Shown: piece by piece, positions 52,569 to 62,133 of the stretch
How positions within the stretch are numbered: position 1 is the stretch's first letter
Layout of the letters: each line of letters begins with the position of its first letter
From: Actinophytocola oryzae
Lineage (GTDB): Bacteria > Actinomycetota > Actinomycetes > Mycobacteriales > Pseudonocardiaceae
Reading direction: 5' to 3'
Assembly (NCBI RefSeq): GCF_004364325.1
Contig: NZ_SOCP01000016.1
Span: 165,315 to 229,314, forward strand
Length of the DNA: 64,000 nucleotides
Notes under the pieces: model-generated
Database searches by the model: none
Seen by the model: only the letters and a program-made list of their open reading frames with translations
Told to the model about the DNA's origin: nothing
Translations under genes and position numbers: made by a program

Positions 52569-53750
52569 CTATTCGCGAGCAGGCTCGTCGGCCGGTAGCG
52601 CCAGCGTCACCGTGAGGCCGCCATCGGGACGGGGGCGGGCATCGAGGTGCGCGTCGTGTGCGGTGGCTATCGCCGCGACGATGGGCAGGCCCAGGCCAAG
52701 ACCGTCCCGGGTGGTGGTGCGGTCCGGGGCCAGACGGGCGAAGGGTTGGAAGAGCTGGTCCAGCTTCTCCGGCGGGATGACCGGACCGCTGTTGGTCACG
52801 GTCAGTGTCGCCATCCCGCCGCGCGTGCCCGTCGACACCTCGACCGTGCCGTTCGGCGTGTTGTGGCGGATCGCGTTGTCGACGAGGTTCGCCACCAGCC
52901 GCTCTGCCAGCCGGGCGTCGCCGCGCACCGGGGCACCGGCCAGATCGGTGTCGATGCGGACCGTCCGTGCCGCCGCTTCCGCACAGCGGGCCTCGACCAC
53001 GGCGCCTGCCATGGCTCTCAGGTCGAGCGGGTCGCGCCGGTCCAGGCCGCGTTCGCCGCGGGCCAGGGTCAGCAGCGCCTCGATGAGACGCTCCTGCTGC
53101 TCCCCCGCGGCCAGCGCGCGGCGGCACACGGCCGCCAGGTTCACGGCCGTGGGGGCCGGGTCGGCGAGTGCGACCTCCAGCAGGGTCCGCTGCCGCGCGA
53201 GCGGGGTGCGCAGCTCGTGGGAGGCGTTCGCCACGAACTGGCGTTGCGCGTCGAACGCGGCCTCCAACCGGGTCAGCAGCCCGTCGATCGTGTCGCCCAA
53301 CTCCCTCAGCTCGTCCCGCCTGCCGGGCATCGCCAGGCGCTGGTGCAGGTCGCCTGCCGAGATGCGGCGGGTCGTCGCGGTGATCGTCCGCAGTGGACGC
53401 AGCACCCGGCCCGCCATCAGCCAGCCCAGCCAGACGGACACCCCGGTCATGATCGCCAGCGCGGCGCCGGACCGGAGAAGCAGCAGGCGCAGCGTCTCGG
53501 CCTGCTGCGCGGCCATCATGTCGCGCGCCTGCTCGGCACACGCGTCGAACCGGCCGTCGGTGACCACGGAGCCGTCCTGCCGGGCACAGATCCGCAGAAT
53601 TCCGTCCCCGTCCGACACGCCACGCAGCTGGATCACCGGGAACCCACCGGCCACCAACAGGTATGTGACCACCAGCAGAGCGGCACCGGAAAGCAGGAAC
53701 AGTCCACTGTAGAGGCCCGTGAGCCGCCAACGGACCGTGTGGCGCGTCAT
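52569..53750 (-). CDS. two-component sensor histidine kinase
   Basis: A 393-residue membrane kinase. Two membrane helices (about 11-35 and 92-115) flank a short external loop holding two cysteines (C55 and C71) that could form a disulfide. HAMP domain follows, then the H box NASHELRTPLARQ with phospho-acceptor H178, N box NLVDNAIRHN and G box DGLGLGLPIV. The ATG overlaps the stop of the response regulator gene. Signal unknown; the next genes on the other strand act on peptidoglycan, so it may sense the envelope. Confidence 0.93.
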   Translation of the reverse strand: MTRHTVRWRLTGLYSGLFLLSGAALLVVTYLLVAGGFPVIQLRGVSDGDGILRICARQDGSVVTDGRFDACAEQARDMMAAQQAETLRLLLLRSGAALAIMTGVSVWLGWLMAGRVLRPLRTITATTRRISAGDLHQRLAMPGRRDELRELGDTIDGLLTRLEAAFDAQRQFVANASHELRTPLARQRTLLEVALADPAPTAVNLAAVCRRALAAGEQQERLIEALLTLARGERGLDRRDPLDLRAMAGAVVEARCAEAAARTVRIDTDLAGAPVRGDARLAERLVANLVDNAIRHNTPNGTVEVSTGTRGGMATLTVTNSGPVIPPEKLDQLFQPFARLAPDRTTTRDGLGLGLPIVAAIATAHDAHLDARPRPDGGLTVTLALPADEPARE

Positions 53751-54406
53751 TCGCCGATCCGGTATCCGGCCTGCGGCACGGTCTCGATCAGCGCAGGCGG
53801 ACCGAGCTTGCGGCGCAGCCGGCTGACAGTCACCTTCACGGCGGTCGTGAACGGGTCGGCCATCTGGTCCCACACCCGTTCGAGCAGCTCCTCGGCCGGC
53901 ACGAGCCGTCCCTGGGCGGCCAGCAGCAGCTCCAGCACCCCGAACTCCTTCGGCCGGAGGTCCAGCGCCCGGCCGTCCCGGCTGGCGAACCGGCGCGCCG
54001 GGTCCAGCACGAGCCCCGCGTGCGCCAGCACCGGCGGCAACGCGGGCTGGGCACGCCGGAACAACGCCCGCAGCCGCGCGACCAGCTCGGCGAACGCGAA
54101 CGGCTTCGGCAGGTAGTCGTCGGCGCCGAGGCCGAGGCCGTCCACCCGGTCCTCGATGGTCGCGGCGGCGGTCAGCATGAGCACCCGCCCCCGGCAGCCG
54201 CCCGCGACCAGCCGCGCACACACGTCGTCGCCGTGCCGGCCGGGCAGGTCGCGGTCGAGCACGATCACGTCGTAGTCGCTGGACCGCGCCTGTGCCAGCC
54301 CTGCCAGGCCGTCGAACACCACGTCGACGGCCATCCGCTCACGCCGCAGCCCCACGCCGATCGCCTCGGCCAGCTCGGCGTCGTCCTCGATCACCAGTAC
54401 CCGCAC
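53747..54406 (-). CDS. OmpR-family response regulator
   Basis: A 219-residue regulator with receiver domain (acidic pocket EDD 7-9, phosphorylation site D51 in VLDRDLPG) and a C-terminal winged helix (from about 125, LDLRPKEFGVLELL ... VTVSRLRRKLG). First gene of the pair with the kinase, coupled by ATGA. The 90-bp gap to the carboxypeptidase gene on the other strand holds both promoters and may be its target. Confidence 0.94.
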   Translation of the reverse strand: MRVLVIEDDAELAEAIGVGLRRERMAVDVVFDGLAGLAQARSSDYDVIVLDRDLPGRHGDDVCARLVAGGCRGRVLMLTAAATIEDRVDGLGLGADDYLPKPFAFAELVARLRALFRRAQPALPPVLAHAGLVLDPARRFASRDGRALDLRPKEFGVLELLLAAQGRLVPAEELLERVWDQMADPFTTAVKVTVSRLRRKLGPPALIETVPQAGYRIGE

Positions 54407-54496
54407 GCGCGCCAGCGTGCCGGACGCGACGTTGCGTCGCGGTTACACCGGACGTGTCACCGCCGGGCAACCGGCGACCGCGTACCTCTACCCGTC

Positions 54497-56035
54497 ATGA
54501 ACGCACCACGATCCCGGCGGGCCGTGCTCGGCATGCTCGGCGCCGCCCCGGTCGCCGCGGCGACCCTGCTGTCCACTTCGGACAAGGCACGTGCCGACCC
54601 GTCGCTTTCCGCACGCATCCGCGACCTCATCGACTCCTCCGCGTTCGCCGGTGCGCGCTGGGGCATGCGGTTCCACGTCCACGGGACCGCCGAGCCGGTG
54701 TGCTCGCTGAACCCGGCGGAGCAGTTCCTGCCCGCGTCGGCGGTCAAGGTGCTCATCGCGGGGTCGGCGTACTCGGCGCTCGGGCCCGGCCACCGCTTCC
54801 GCACACGCGTCCACCGGACCGGCTCCGTTCGCCACGGCGTCCTCGCCGGCGACCTGGTGCTGGAGGCGAGCGGCGACCTCGTGCTCGGCCCCCGGCTCCG
54901 GCCCCACGGCACCGTGGCCGTGCCCTACCCCGACCACACCTACGGCAGCGCCACGGAGATCGTGCCGGGCGACCCGCTCCAGCAGTTGCGGGAGCTGGCC
55001 GCTCAGGTGCGGCACCGGGGGATCCGGCGGGTCCGGGGACGGGTGCTCGTGGACGCCTCGCTGTTCCGCCAGGGACGGGAGAACATCGCGAACGGCGTCG
55101 GCGAGATCCCCGTGTCGCCGATGATGCTCAACGACAACGTGGTCGACGTCGTGGTGACGCCCGGGGCGGTCGGTGAGCAGGCGACACTGCGGATCTCGCC
55201 CCGGACCGCGTATGTGAGCGTGCTCGGTGACGTGGGCACGATCGGCGCGGGCCGGCCCGCGCGACCGTGGGCGTTCACCCAGGTGGCCACGAACCCCGAC
55301 GGCACGCACACCGTGCGGCTCACCGGGGACGTCGTCGCGGGCGCGCCACCGACGGTGTGGCCCTATTACGTACCGGACCCGGTGCGGTACGTCGAGGTCG
55401 CGTTCGCACAGGCACTCGCCGACGCGGGCGTGGACGTCACGGGCGCGGCGACGGGAGGGACGACCCGGCGGCTGGTGGCCGAGCACGTCTCACCGCCGCT
55501 GTCCGAGATGTCGAAGGTCATGCTCAAGCTCAGCTCCAACGTCCACACCGTCCACTTCCCCTATCTGGTCGGCGCGATCGCCGGCGCGGATCCCGTCGAC
55601 GCCAAGGCGACCGGCGTCGATCTCCAGCGGGCCCTGTTCGCGCGGGCGGGACTCGACCCCGACGAGTCGAACGACGGCACCTACTCGCCGGACTTCTTCG
55701 TGCGGTTCCTCGACCACATGGCCCGCCAGCCGTACTTCACCCCCTACCACCGGGCCATGCCCATCCTGGGGCGGGACGGCACCCTCGCCGACGTCGCACC
55801 CGACTCCCCCGTAGCGGGACGCGTCCACGCGAAGACCGGCACCGGTGGCACCGGAACCAAGCTCTACAAGGCACTGGCCGGCTACCTCTTCCTGCCCGAC
55901 GGTCGGCTGGTGGTGTTCGCGGAGTTCCTCGACCGCAACGTCGGCTCGCTCGCGGAAGCCATGGCGCTGCAGGCGAGCGCGGGCGAGCTGCAGGCCGACA
56001 TCGTCACGGCCGTCTACGAGTCACTCACCAGGTAA
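54497..56035 (+). CDS. D-alanyl-D-alanine carboxypeptidase/endopeptidase, S13 (PBP4-like)
   Basis: A 512-residue exported penicillin-binding protein. A twin-arginine-like signal (PRSRRAVLGMLG) leads to the three penicillin-site motifs: S81-A-V-K84, the SSN in KLSSNVHT, and HAKTGTGG near the end. Inserted domains between SxxK and SxN are typical of the S13 family. It trims or cuts peptidoglycan peptides. Coupled to a second serine hydrolase 10 bases downstream; both may be controlled by the divergent two-component system. Confidence 0.9.
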   Translation: MNAPRSRRAVLGMLGAAPVAAATLLSTSDKARADPSLSARIRDLIDSSAFAGARWGMRFHVHGTAEPVCSLNPAEQFLPASAVKVLIAGSAYSALGPGHRFRTRVHRTGSVRHGVLAGDLVLEASGDLVLGPRLRPHGTVAVPYPDHTYGSATEIVPGDPLQQLRELAAQVRHRGIRRVRGRVLVDASLFRQGRENIANGVGEIPVSPMMLNDNVVDVVVTPGAVGEQATLRISPRTAYVSVLGDVGTIGAGRPARPWAFTQVATNPDGTHTVRLTGDVVAGAPPTVWPYYVPDPVRYVEVAFAQALADAGVDVTGAATGGTTRRLVAEHVSPPLSEMSKVMLKLSSNVHTVHFPYLVGAIAGADPVDAKATGVDLQRALFARAGLDPDESNDGTYSPDFFVRFLDHMARQPYFTPYHRAMPILGRDGTLADVAPDSPVAGRVHAKTGTGGTGTKLYKALAGYLFLPDGRLVVFAEFLDRNVGSLAEAMALQASAGELQADIVTAVYESLTR

Positions 56036-56045
56036 GGGGAAAACG

Positions 56046-57188
56046 GTGTCCACGACAAGAAGGTCGGCACTCGGCATGTTCGGCGCGGCGGCCGGCCTGC
56101 TCGGCACGGCCGGTGCCGCGACCGGCGAACCGTCCCCCGGGGACCTGGGCCCGGGCGGGAGGTTCGAACGGTTCGTCGCGGCACGCGCGGCGGCCGACCA
56201 GTTCTCCGGCACGGTCCTGCTGGCCCGCCACGGCAGGCCGGTGCTGACCAGGTCGTACGGCCTGGCCAACCGCGACGGGAACGTGCCGATCCGGCCGGAG
56301 ACCCGCATCGACCTCGCGTCGATCACCAAGTCCCTCACCGCCGTGGCCGTCACGCAGTTGGTGGAGCGGGGCGCGGTGGCCTGCCACGCACCGCTCGGCA
56401 CCTACCTCGACGGCTACCCGGCGGACGTGGCCGGGGCGACGGTGCACCAACTGCTCACCCACACCGCGGGCGTCGGCAGACCGGGGCTGACCAACCAGCG
56501 CCCACCGGGCGAGGACGCGTGGGACAGCGTCGAGGAGGTGTGGCAGGGGATGTCGGCGTACCTGCGCACGTTGCCGCTCCGGTTCCCGCCGGGCACCCGG
56601 TTCGACTACAGCAACGACGGGTACTTCGTGCTCGGCGAGATCGTGGCCGCGGTGTCCGGCCAGACCTACCACGACTACGTGCGCCGGCACGTCTTCGCGC
56701 GGGCCGGCATGTCCACATCCGACTTCTTCACCAGGCCCCGGATCCGGGCGGACGCCGGCATCGCCCGTGCCTACGCGACCCAGCCGGACGGCAGCCGCGC
56801 CGACGCGACCTCCTCGCCGTACTTCCCGTACGTGGGCGGTCCGTTCACCGGGGCGTTCTGCTCGGCCGGGGACCTGCTGCGCTTCGCGACCGCACTGCAC
56901 GGCGGCAGGCTGCTCGACCTCGCGTACACGGCGGTGGCGACGAGCGGGAAGCAGGCCACGGGGCCGCAACCCCCGCAGTTCTACGGCTACGGCCAGGTCG
57001 AGACGATCATCGGTACCCACCGCGTGGTCGGCCACACCGGCAGTGGCGCCGGCCGGGCGAACAACCTCGACGTGTTCCCCGACGCCGGCTGGGTGGCCGT
57101 CGTCCTGAGCAACTACGACACGACGGTCCGACCGATCGTCGACCTGGCACGCGAGCTGGTCACGGGAGTCCGGACGGCGACGGGCTGA
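56046..57188 (+). CDS. class C beta-lactamase-family serine hydrolase
   Basis: A 380-residue exported hydrolase with a signal (TTRRSALGMFGAAAG), the SxxK box S92-I-T-K95, YSN near residue 195 (FDYSNDGYF) and HTG (GHTGSGAG) near the end. Such proteins include D-aminopeptidases, esterases and beta-lactamases. GTG 56046 has AGGGGAAAAC ahead. It shares an operon with the carboxypeptidase, pointing to a cell-wall peptide substrate or beta-lactam defence. Its last 29 bases overlap the convergent esterase gene. Confidence 0.88.
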   Translation: MSTTRRSALGMFGAAAGLLGTAGAATGEPSPGDLGPGGRFERFVAARAAADQFSGTVLLARHGRPVLTRSYGLANRDGNVPIRPETRIDLASITKSLTAVAVTQLVERGAVACHAPLGTYLDGYPADVAGATVHQLLTHTAGVGRPGLTNQRPPGEDAWDSVEEVWQGMSAYLRTLPLRFPPGTRFDYSNDGYFVLGEIVAAVSGQTYHDYVRRHVFARAGMSTSDFFTRPRIRADAGIARAYATQPDGSRADATSSPYFPYVGGPFTGAFCSAGDLLRFATALHGGRLLDLAYTAVATSGKQATGPQPPQFYGYGQVETIIGTHRVVGHTGSGAGRANNLDVFPDAGWVAVVLSNYDTTVRPIVDLARELVTGVRTATG

Positions 57189-58677
57189 CAGCCGGGTGCA
57201 GGGGCATGGGCGGGAAGGGGTGGTCGCGCCAGAGCAGGCGCGACCGCTCCTCCGGGTACGGCTCGACCGAGGGGGGCACGTCGAACAGGCGGGTCAGGCG
57301 TCGCTCGGGATCGTAGGCGGGCCAGCCGGGGTCGCCGGTGGCGGCGAAGGTCGTCCACGCGCCGCGGAAGTCGGCCGACAGGGCCGCCACCCCGGGTCCC
57401 GGTTCCGGCCCGAGCAGCATCGGCCCCAGCTGCGTGTCGAACGTGCCGAACATCAGCGGGCCGGCGATCGCGTGGCACGCGCCCAGCGGCCCGCCGCGCC
57501 AGGTCGTCTCGTACAGGTGCGCCCGGCCACCCCCGGCGACCTGCGCGTCGGCCACCCGCACCGACGGCATCCGGAACACCAGGTCCGACTGGACCAGCTC
57601 GTACAGCCGCTCCGCCGACGCCTCCGGGTACGCCTCCCGGTACGCCCGCTCGCTGCCGGGCCCCGGCCCGAACACCCGCAGCGCCAGCGCGGCCTGCTCG
57701 TCGGTGACCCTGCCGAGCTCCCCGGCGAGTGCGAGGAAGAGCCTGGCCTCGTCCCGGTTGTGCCCGGCGACCAGCGGCACGTCCCGGCCCGCACCGGCCG
57801 CGAGTGCCTCCCACGGCGTCACCGGCAGCACAGCGCCGTCGACGACCGGCGCGAACGGGAACCGCGAGTACGCGAGCGAGCCCCACCGCTCCCGGTGGTC
57901 ACCCATCTTCCCGGCGAGAGCCACCCCCGCCGCGGTCAGCGTCGCCGGCGCCACGGCCGACAGCTCGGCGACGGTCGGCGACAACCCCAGCTCGGCCGCG
58001 ATGGCCTTCGACACGTCCGCCGCGAGCGACTCGGAGAAGAACGTGCCGGGCACGCTCTGCAGCACGGCACGCTGGAACAGGCCTCTGGCCGCCGGCATCG
58101 CGTACATCGCCGCGATCGACCCGGCCCCCGACGACTCGCCGACGACCGTGACCCTGTCCGGGTCGCCACCGAAGGCCCCGATGTTCTCCCGCACCCACGT
58201 CAGCGCCGCGAGCTGGTCGAGGAAGCCGCGGTTGGCAGGCGCCCCGTCGATCCAGGCGAACCCCTCGACGCCCAGCCGGTAGTCGAAGCTGACCACCACG
58301 ACCTCACCCGCGACCCGGCGGGCGTCGTAGCCGGGACTGCCGGAGTAGCCGAGCTTGTAGGCGCCGCCGTAGATCCACACGAGGACGGGGAGCCGGGCGG
58401 CACGATCCGGCGACGGCGACCACACGTTGACCGTCAGCCAGCCGTCACCCGGTGGCGCGTCGATCTCACCCGGCACGCCGAGGAACCCGAGGTCCTGCGG
58501 CGCGGGCGGCCCGAACGTGACCGCGTCCCGCACCCCGTCCCAGCGCCGCACCGGCACGGGTGCCGCGAACCGCAGCGCACCCACGGGTGGCTCGGCGAAC
58601 GGGATGCCGCGGAAGACGGCCAACCCGTCCTCCGTCCGGCCACGCACCACACCGGACTCGACGCGAACCTCGACCAT
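57160..58677 (-). CDS. type B carboxylesterase
   Basis: A 505-residue esterase/lipase with the nucleophile motif GESSGAGS (S182), N-terminal EVRVESGVVRGRTEDG and IPFAEPPVG, and WVRENIGAFGGDPDRVTV just before the nucleophile. The oxyanion loop reads WIYGGAY, with Tyr in place of the usual HGG histidine, which could alter activity. No signal peptide. Function probably general ester hydrolysis, not linked to the cluster. Confidence 0.9.
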   Translation of the reverse strand: MVEVRVESGVVRGRTEDGLAVFRGIPFAEPPVGALRFAAPVPVRRWDGVRDAVTFGPPAPQDLGFLGVPGEIDAPPGDGWLTVNVWSPSPDRAARLPVLVWIYGGAYKLGYSGSPGYDARRVAGEVVVVSFDYRLGVEGFAWIDGAPANRGFLDQLAALTWVRENIGAFGGDPDRVTVVGESSGAGSIAAMYAMPAARGLFQRAVLQSVPGTFFSESLAADVSKAIAAELGLSPTVAELSAVAPATLTAAGVALAGKMGDHRERWGSLAYSRFPFAPVVDGAVLPVTPWEALAAGAGRDVPLVAGHNRDEARLFLALAGELGRVTDEQAALALRVFGPGPGSERAYREAYPEASAERLYELVQSDLVFRMPSVRVADAQVAGGGRAHLYETTWRGGPLGACHAIAGPLMFGTFDTQLGPMLLGPEPGPGVAALSADFRGAWTTFAATGDPGWPAYDPERRLTRLFDVPPSVEPYPEERSRLLWRDHPFPPMPLHPAVSPSPSGLP

Positions 58678-58728
58678 GGGCCAAGCCTCGCAAGGATCGG
58701 CCGCGCGCTCAGCCGGATCACGCCACCT

Positions 58729-60147
58729 CTACCCGTTCGTGGACCTCGGAGCCGCCGGTTCCCGTGCCACGGCAGGGCTTTCGACGCGGGACCGCCGACC
58801 GGCCGCGGTCAGTGCCGCGATCACCGCGGCACCGACGAGGGACACCGCGATCCCCACGTGGACCGCGGCGTTCCAGCCCTCGACCAGGGCCGCCGGGGTC
58901 GCCGACGGGTGGACGGCCACCAGGGTCACCACCGTGACACCGACCGCGGCGCCGACGTACCGGCTCGTGTTGTTGATCCCGCTGCCCATGCCCGCCCGGT
59001 GCGGCGGCACGCTCGCGACCGCCTCCCGCCCGAGCGACGCGTTCAGCACCCCGGTGCCCACGCCCGCCACGACCAGCCCCACGGCCAGTGCCGCGACGCC
59101 CGAGTCCGGCGCCAGGAACGCGAGTGGCACCAGCCCGGCGCTCACCACCAGCAGGCTGACGCTCATGCGCACCCCACCGGACAGCCCGGCGGGCAGCCTG
59201 CGTGTCAGCAGCGCCGACACCACGCTCGTCGCCGACCAGAACAACACCGTCGACGCCGCCGCGAGCGGGGTCAGCGCGAGCCCCTTCTCCAGCAGCGTGC
59301 TCACGTACACCATCAGCGCGGTGACCCCGGCACCCGCCACGAACGCGCCGACCGTCGCCGACAGCAGCGCGGGGCGGCGGAACAGGGTCGGGTCCAGCAT
59401 CCCGCCCGTGACCCGCGCCTGGTGGGTGAAGAACGCGCCGAGCAGCACGACCGTGGCGACGACCAGCGTCAGCTCGAGTGGGCCCGTCCAGCTCTGCCGC
59501 CCCTCGGTGAGCGCCGCCAACAGCGCGGCGAGCCCGCCGGCCAGCAGGAGCGAGCCGACGGTGTCGACCCGCCGCAGCCGCCCGGACACCGACTCGTCCA
59601 GCAGCACCCGGCCGACCACGGCGACCGCGATCGACAGCACCGTCGCCACGACGTAGAGCGTGCGCCAGCCCGCGACGTCGTCGAGCGCGGCACCCACGAG
59701 CGGACCGGTGGCGATGCCGGCCCCCAGGCACGCGCCCCACACACCGGTGGCACGGGCGCGGCCGGCGGCGTCCGGGAAGGCCGGGCCGAGCACCGCGAGG
59801 CCGCACGCGAGCACGGCCGCGGCACCGAGCCCCTCCACGACCCGGCCACCGACGAACACCAGCGACCCCGGCGCGACCGCGCACAGCAGCGAGCCCACGG
59901 CCAGCACGCCCGCACCCGCGACGAACACCCGCCGCCTGCCGAAGTCGTCGCCGAGCGCACCGGAGGGCAGCAGCGCGACGGCCAGCCCGAGGCTCATCGA
60001 GCTGAGGATCCACGACGTCGCGGTCGCACCGGCGCCGAGGCCGCCCGTCACCGCCGGGACGATCGAGAGCGGCGCGGTGAAGACGAACAGTGCGAGCAGG
60101 GTGCCACCGCCAGAGGCGACGAGCACGGCTCCCGGCCGACGACCCAT
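58729..60147 (-). CDS. MFS drug exporter (DHA2, EmrB/QacA-like)
   Basis: A 472-residue membrane transporter with about 14 hydrophobic segments and the loop motif GDDFGRRRVF between segments 2 and 3. Its promoter region, shared with the divergent HxlR gene, holds two copies of a perfect palindrome, so expression is very likely repressed by that HxlR protein and induced by a toxic compound. Confidence 0.9.
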   Translation of the reverse strand: MGRRPGAVLVASGGGTLLALFVFTAPLSIVPAVTGGLGAGATATSWILSSMSLGLAVALLPSGALGDDFGRRRVFVAGAGVLAVGSLLCAVAPGSLVFVGGRVVEGLGAAAVLACGLAVLGPAFPDAAGRARATGVWGACLGAGIATGPLVGAALDDVAGWRTLYVVATVLSIAVAVVGRVLLDESVSGRLRRVDTVGSLLLAGGLAALLAALTEGRQSWTGPLELTLVVATVVLLGAFFTHQARVTGGMLDPTLFRRPALLSATVGAFVAGAGVTALMVYVSTLLEKGLALTPLAAASTVLFWSATSVVSALLTRRLPAGLSGGVRMSVSLLVVSAGLVPLAFLAPDSGVAALAVGLVVAGVGTGVLNASLGREAVASVPPHRAGMGSGINNTSRYVGAAVGVTVVTLVAVHPSATPAALVEGWNAAVHVGIAVSLVGAAVIAALTAAGRRSRVESPAVAREPAAPRSTNG

Positions 60148-60160
60148 GAAGACTCCACTT

Positions 60161-60215
60161 GTTCGGTGACCGAACTCTTCACGGGAAGGCTAGCACCTTT
60201 GTTCGGTGACCGAAC
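60161..60215. promoter_or_regulatory. two identical 15-bp palindromic operators
   Basis: GTTCGGTGACCGAAC occurs at 60161-60175 and again at 60201-60215, exactly 40 bases apart (near four helical turns), between the divergent exporter and HxlR starts. Each is a perfect 7-1-7 palindrome. The spacing would let two HxlR dimers bind on the same DNA face. Confidence 0.85.
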
Positions 60216-60237
60216 TCGGCTGTGGCAGAGTGGACAC

Positions 60238-60756
60238 ATGGCGCTACCTCGCGAGTACACCCGTCAGGCCTGCTCGATGGCCCGCACGCTGGAGGTCGTC
60301 GGCGAGCGCTGGACACTGCTGATCGTCCGCGACGCGGTGTTCGGCGTCCGCCGGTTCAGCGACTTCCTCGAACACCTGGGCATCCCCCGGGCCGTCCTGA
60401 CCGAACGGCTCGAGTTCCTGGTCGGCGAGGCGGTCCTGACCCGCGTGCCCGGCCCCGGCAGGCGGAGCGAGTACGAGCTGACCGCGAAGGGGCTCGCACT
60501 CTGGCCGGTCATCCGCGACCTCTCGGCGTGGGGGGACGAGTACTACGCCCCGGCGGGCCCGCGACGCGTCTACGTGCACGACGCCTGCGGGGGCGAGGTC
60601 TGTCCGGCGGGCACCTGCGTGCGCTGCGGTGACGACGTGCCGGTGGCCGAGACCGTGATGACGCCCGGCCCCGGCCTCCCGCCGCCGTCACCGGAGGACA
60701 GCCAGGTCACCGCGCTCCTGGCCCGTCCCCGGCGACTGCTGGCGCCCCTGCACTGA
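60238..60756 (+). CDS. HxlR-family regulator with C-terminal cysteine motif
   Basis: A 172-residue regulator. The HxlR helix-turn-helix covers residues 10-100 (EVVGERWTLLIVRDAVFG; the recognition region PRAVLTERLEFLV; the wing GPGRRSEYELT). The C-terminal 60 residues carry CGGEVCPAGTCVRC, a zinc-ribbon or thiol-sensing cluster outside the usual HxlR domain. Divergent from the MFS exporter, with its likely operators between the genes. Confidence 0.9.
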   Translation: MALPREYTRQACSMARTLEVVGERWTLLIVRDAVFGVRRFSDFLEHLGIPRAVLTERLEFLVGEAVLTRVPGPGRRSEYELTAKGLALWPVIRDLSAWGDEYYAPAGPRRVYVHDACGGEVCPAGTCVRCGDDVPVAETVMTPGPGLPPPSPEDSQVTALLARPRRLLAPLH

Positions 60757-60765
60757 CACACCCCG

Positions 60766-61746
60766 TCAGGCGTTCGCCCTCGGCCCGGACACGCGGCGCG
60801 GCAGCCCGCCCAGCCCCAGGAGCACCACGAGGGACACGCCGTAGCAGACCGCGGCCGCCACCAGGAGGTGCGAGTCCCTCGGCAGCACCACCATGAGCAC
60901 GCTCACCATCACGGGCACGCAGAGCACGAGCGCGGCCCGGCGTCCCTCCCGCGTCGCCACACCGCCCGCCACCACGGCACCGACGACCAGCACCACCAGC
61001 GCCAGACCGAAGAGCACCAGGCTGGTCGCCCCGTACGCCGCCGTCAGCTGCCCCAGCGGGAAGTACAACAGGCCGTAGGTGCCGTAGGACTTCATCACCA
61101 GCAACGCGCTCGCCATGACCGCCATGGCGAGCAGGGTGAACCGCGCGCCGCCCACCAGCCGCCAGCCGCGGGCCGGACCTGGTGACCAGGTCAGCGCGGC
61201 GGCGACCACCGCGCCGAGCAGCATCCAGGCGGTGCTGACGACGACCATGTCCCAGAACCTGGCGTACCCGTACAGCGAGGCGAGCACCAGACCGGCGGTG
61301 CCGAGCCACGCGCCGACCGCGGCCGTGCGCCGCATCCTGGCGAGGCTCAGCACCGCCACCACGAACCACAGCCCCCACACCGGCGCGTCCGGGAGGTCGC
61401 CGAACAGGGCCTGCCACGACCACGGCGAGCCGGACCGCAGCACCCCGGACAGCCAGTCCACCGTCTGGATGGCGCCACCCAGCAGCATGACCGGGCCGAG
61501 CAGGCTCACGATCGCGAGCACGTCCCGGTGGTCGATACCGCCGTCCGCGCCGACCACCCGCCGCGCGTGCAGGCGCAGCGCGCCCCTGCGCAGGTCCGAG
61601 ATCTCCTTGCGGCTGGGCTCGGTCCGCTCGCCCGCACCCGCCAGCAGGACACCGAGCATCTCCTCTCCGTGGCGCTCCCGGTGGTCCCGCGGGTACCAGG
61701 CCAGCAGGCGCCGGTAGCGGTCGGCCAAGCTCGTCGTCTTCTTCAC
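60766..61746 (-). CDS. membrane protein of a PadR pair, function unknown
   Basis: A 326-residue protein with a charged N-terminal cytoplasmic region (SLADRYRRLLAWYPRDHRERHG) and about eight to nine membrane segments. ATG overlaps the PadR stop (4 bases), an arrangement common in actinomycetes where PadR represses the linked membrane protein. No catalytic motif is seen. Confidence 0.8.
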   Translation of the reverse strand: MKKTTSLADRYRRLLAWYPRDHRERHGEEMLGVLLAGAGERTEPSRKEISDLRRGALRLHARRVVGADGGIDHRDVLAIVSLLGPVMLLGGAIQTVDWLSGVLRSGSPWSWQALFGDLPDAPVWGLWFVVAVLSLARMRRTAAVGAWLGTAGLVLASLYGYARFWDMVVVSTAWMLLGAVVAAALTWSPGPARGWRLVGGARFTLLAMAVMASALLVMKSYGTYGLLYFPLGQLTAAYGATSLVLFGLALVVLVVGAVVAGGVATREGRRAALVLCVPVMVSVLMVVLPRDSHLLVAAAVCYGVSLVVLLGLGGLPRRVSGPRANA

Positions 61747-62081
61747 GCTGTCCCTCCAGAGAACCGCGCACGCAGGCGCTGCCGCGCCACGCGGGTGTGT
61801 GCCGCCAGCTTCTCCACCTCGGCCGCCAGCCTCGCCGCGCCCGGCTCGGTCAGCCGGTAGTAGCGCCGGAGCCTGCCGTCCACGACCTCTTCCCGGTCGA
61901 CGTCGACCCAGCCGTCCCCGCTCAGCCGGTCCAGCGCGGCGTACAGGGTGCCTGCCTGCAGCACCACGCGGCAGTCGGAGATCTCCTCGACGTCACGCAG
62001 GATCCCGTAGCCGTGCTGGGGGCGGGCCGCCAACGCGGTGAGGATGAGGAAGGTCGGCTCCCGCAGCGGAGCGTATGTCAT
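61743..62081 (-). CDS. PadR-family transcriptional regulator
   Basis: A 112-residue repressor with the PadR winged helix: PTFLILTALAARPQHGYGI, the LQAGTLYAALDRLSGDGWV recognition helix, and RLRRYYRLT in the wing, then one C-terminal helix. Controls the membrane protein it is coupled to. An inverted repeat overlaps its promoter. Confidence 0.92.
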   Translation of the reverse strand: MTYAPLREPTFLILTALAARPQHGYGILRDVEEISDCRVVLQAGTLYAALDRLSGDGWVDVDREEVVDGRLRRYYRLTEPGAARLAAEVEKLAAHTRVARQRLRARFSGGTA

Positions 62082-62102
62082 GATCGTCTTTATATACCGA
62101 TC
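62082..62102 (-). promoter_or_regulatory. PadR promoter with inverted repeat GATCG-N11-CGATC
   Basis: Directly upstream of the PadR ATG, the minus strand reads GATCG, a TATATAA-like -10 region and CGATC. This fits an autoregulatory operator over a promoter with almost no leader. Confidence 0.45.
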
Positions 62103-62133
62103 AATTGACTATGGCAAGCCCTCGGCCGGGAGG

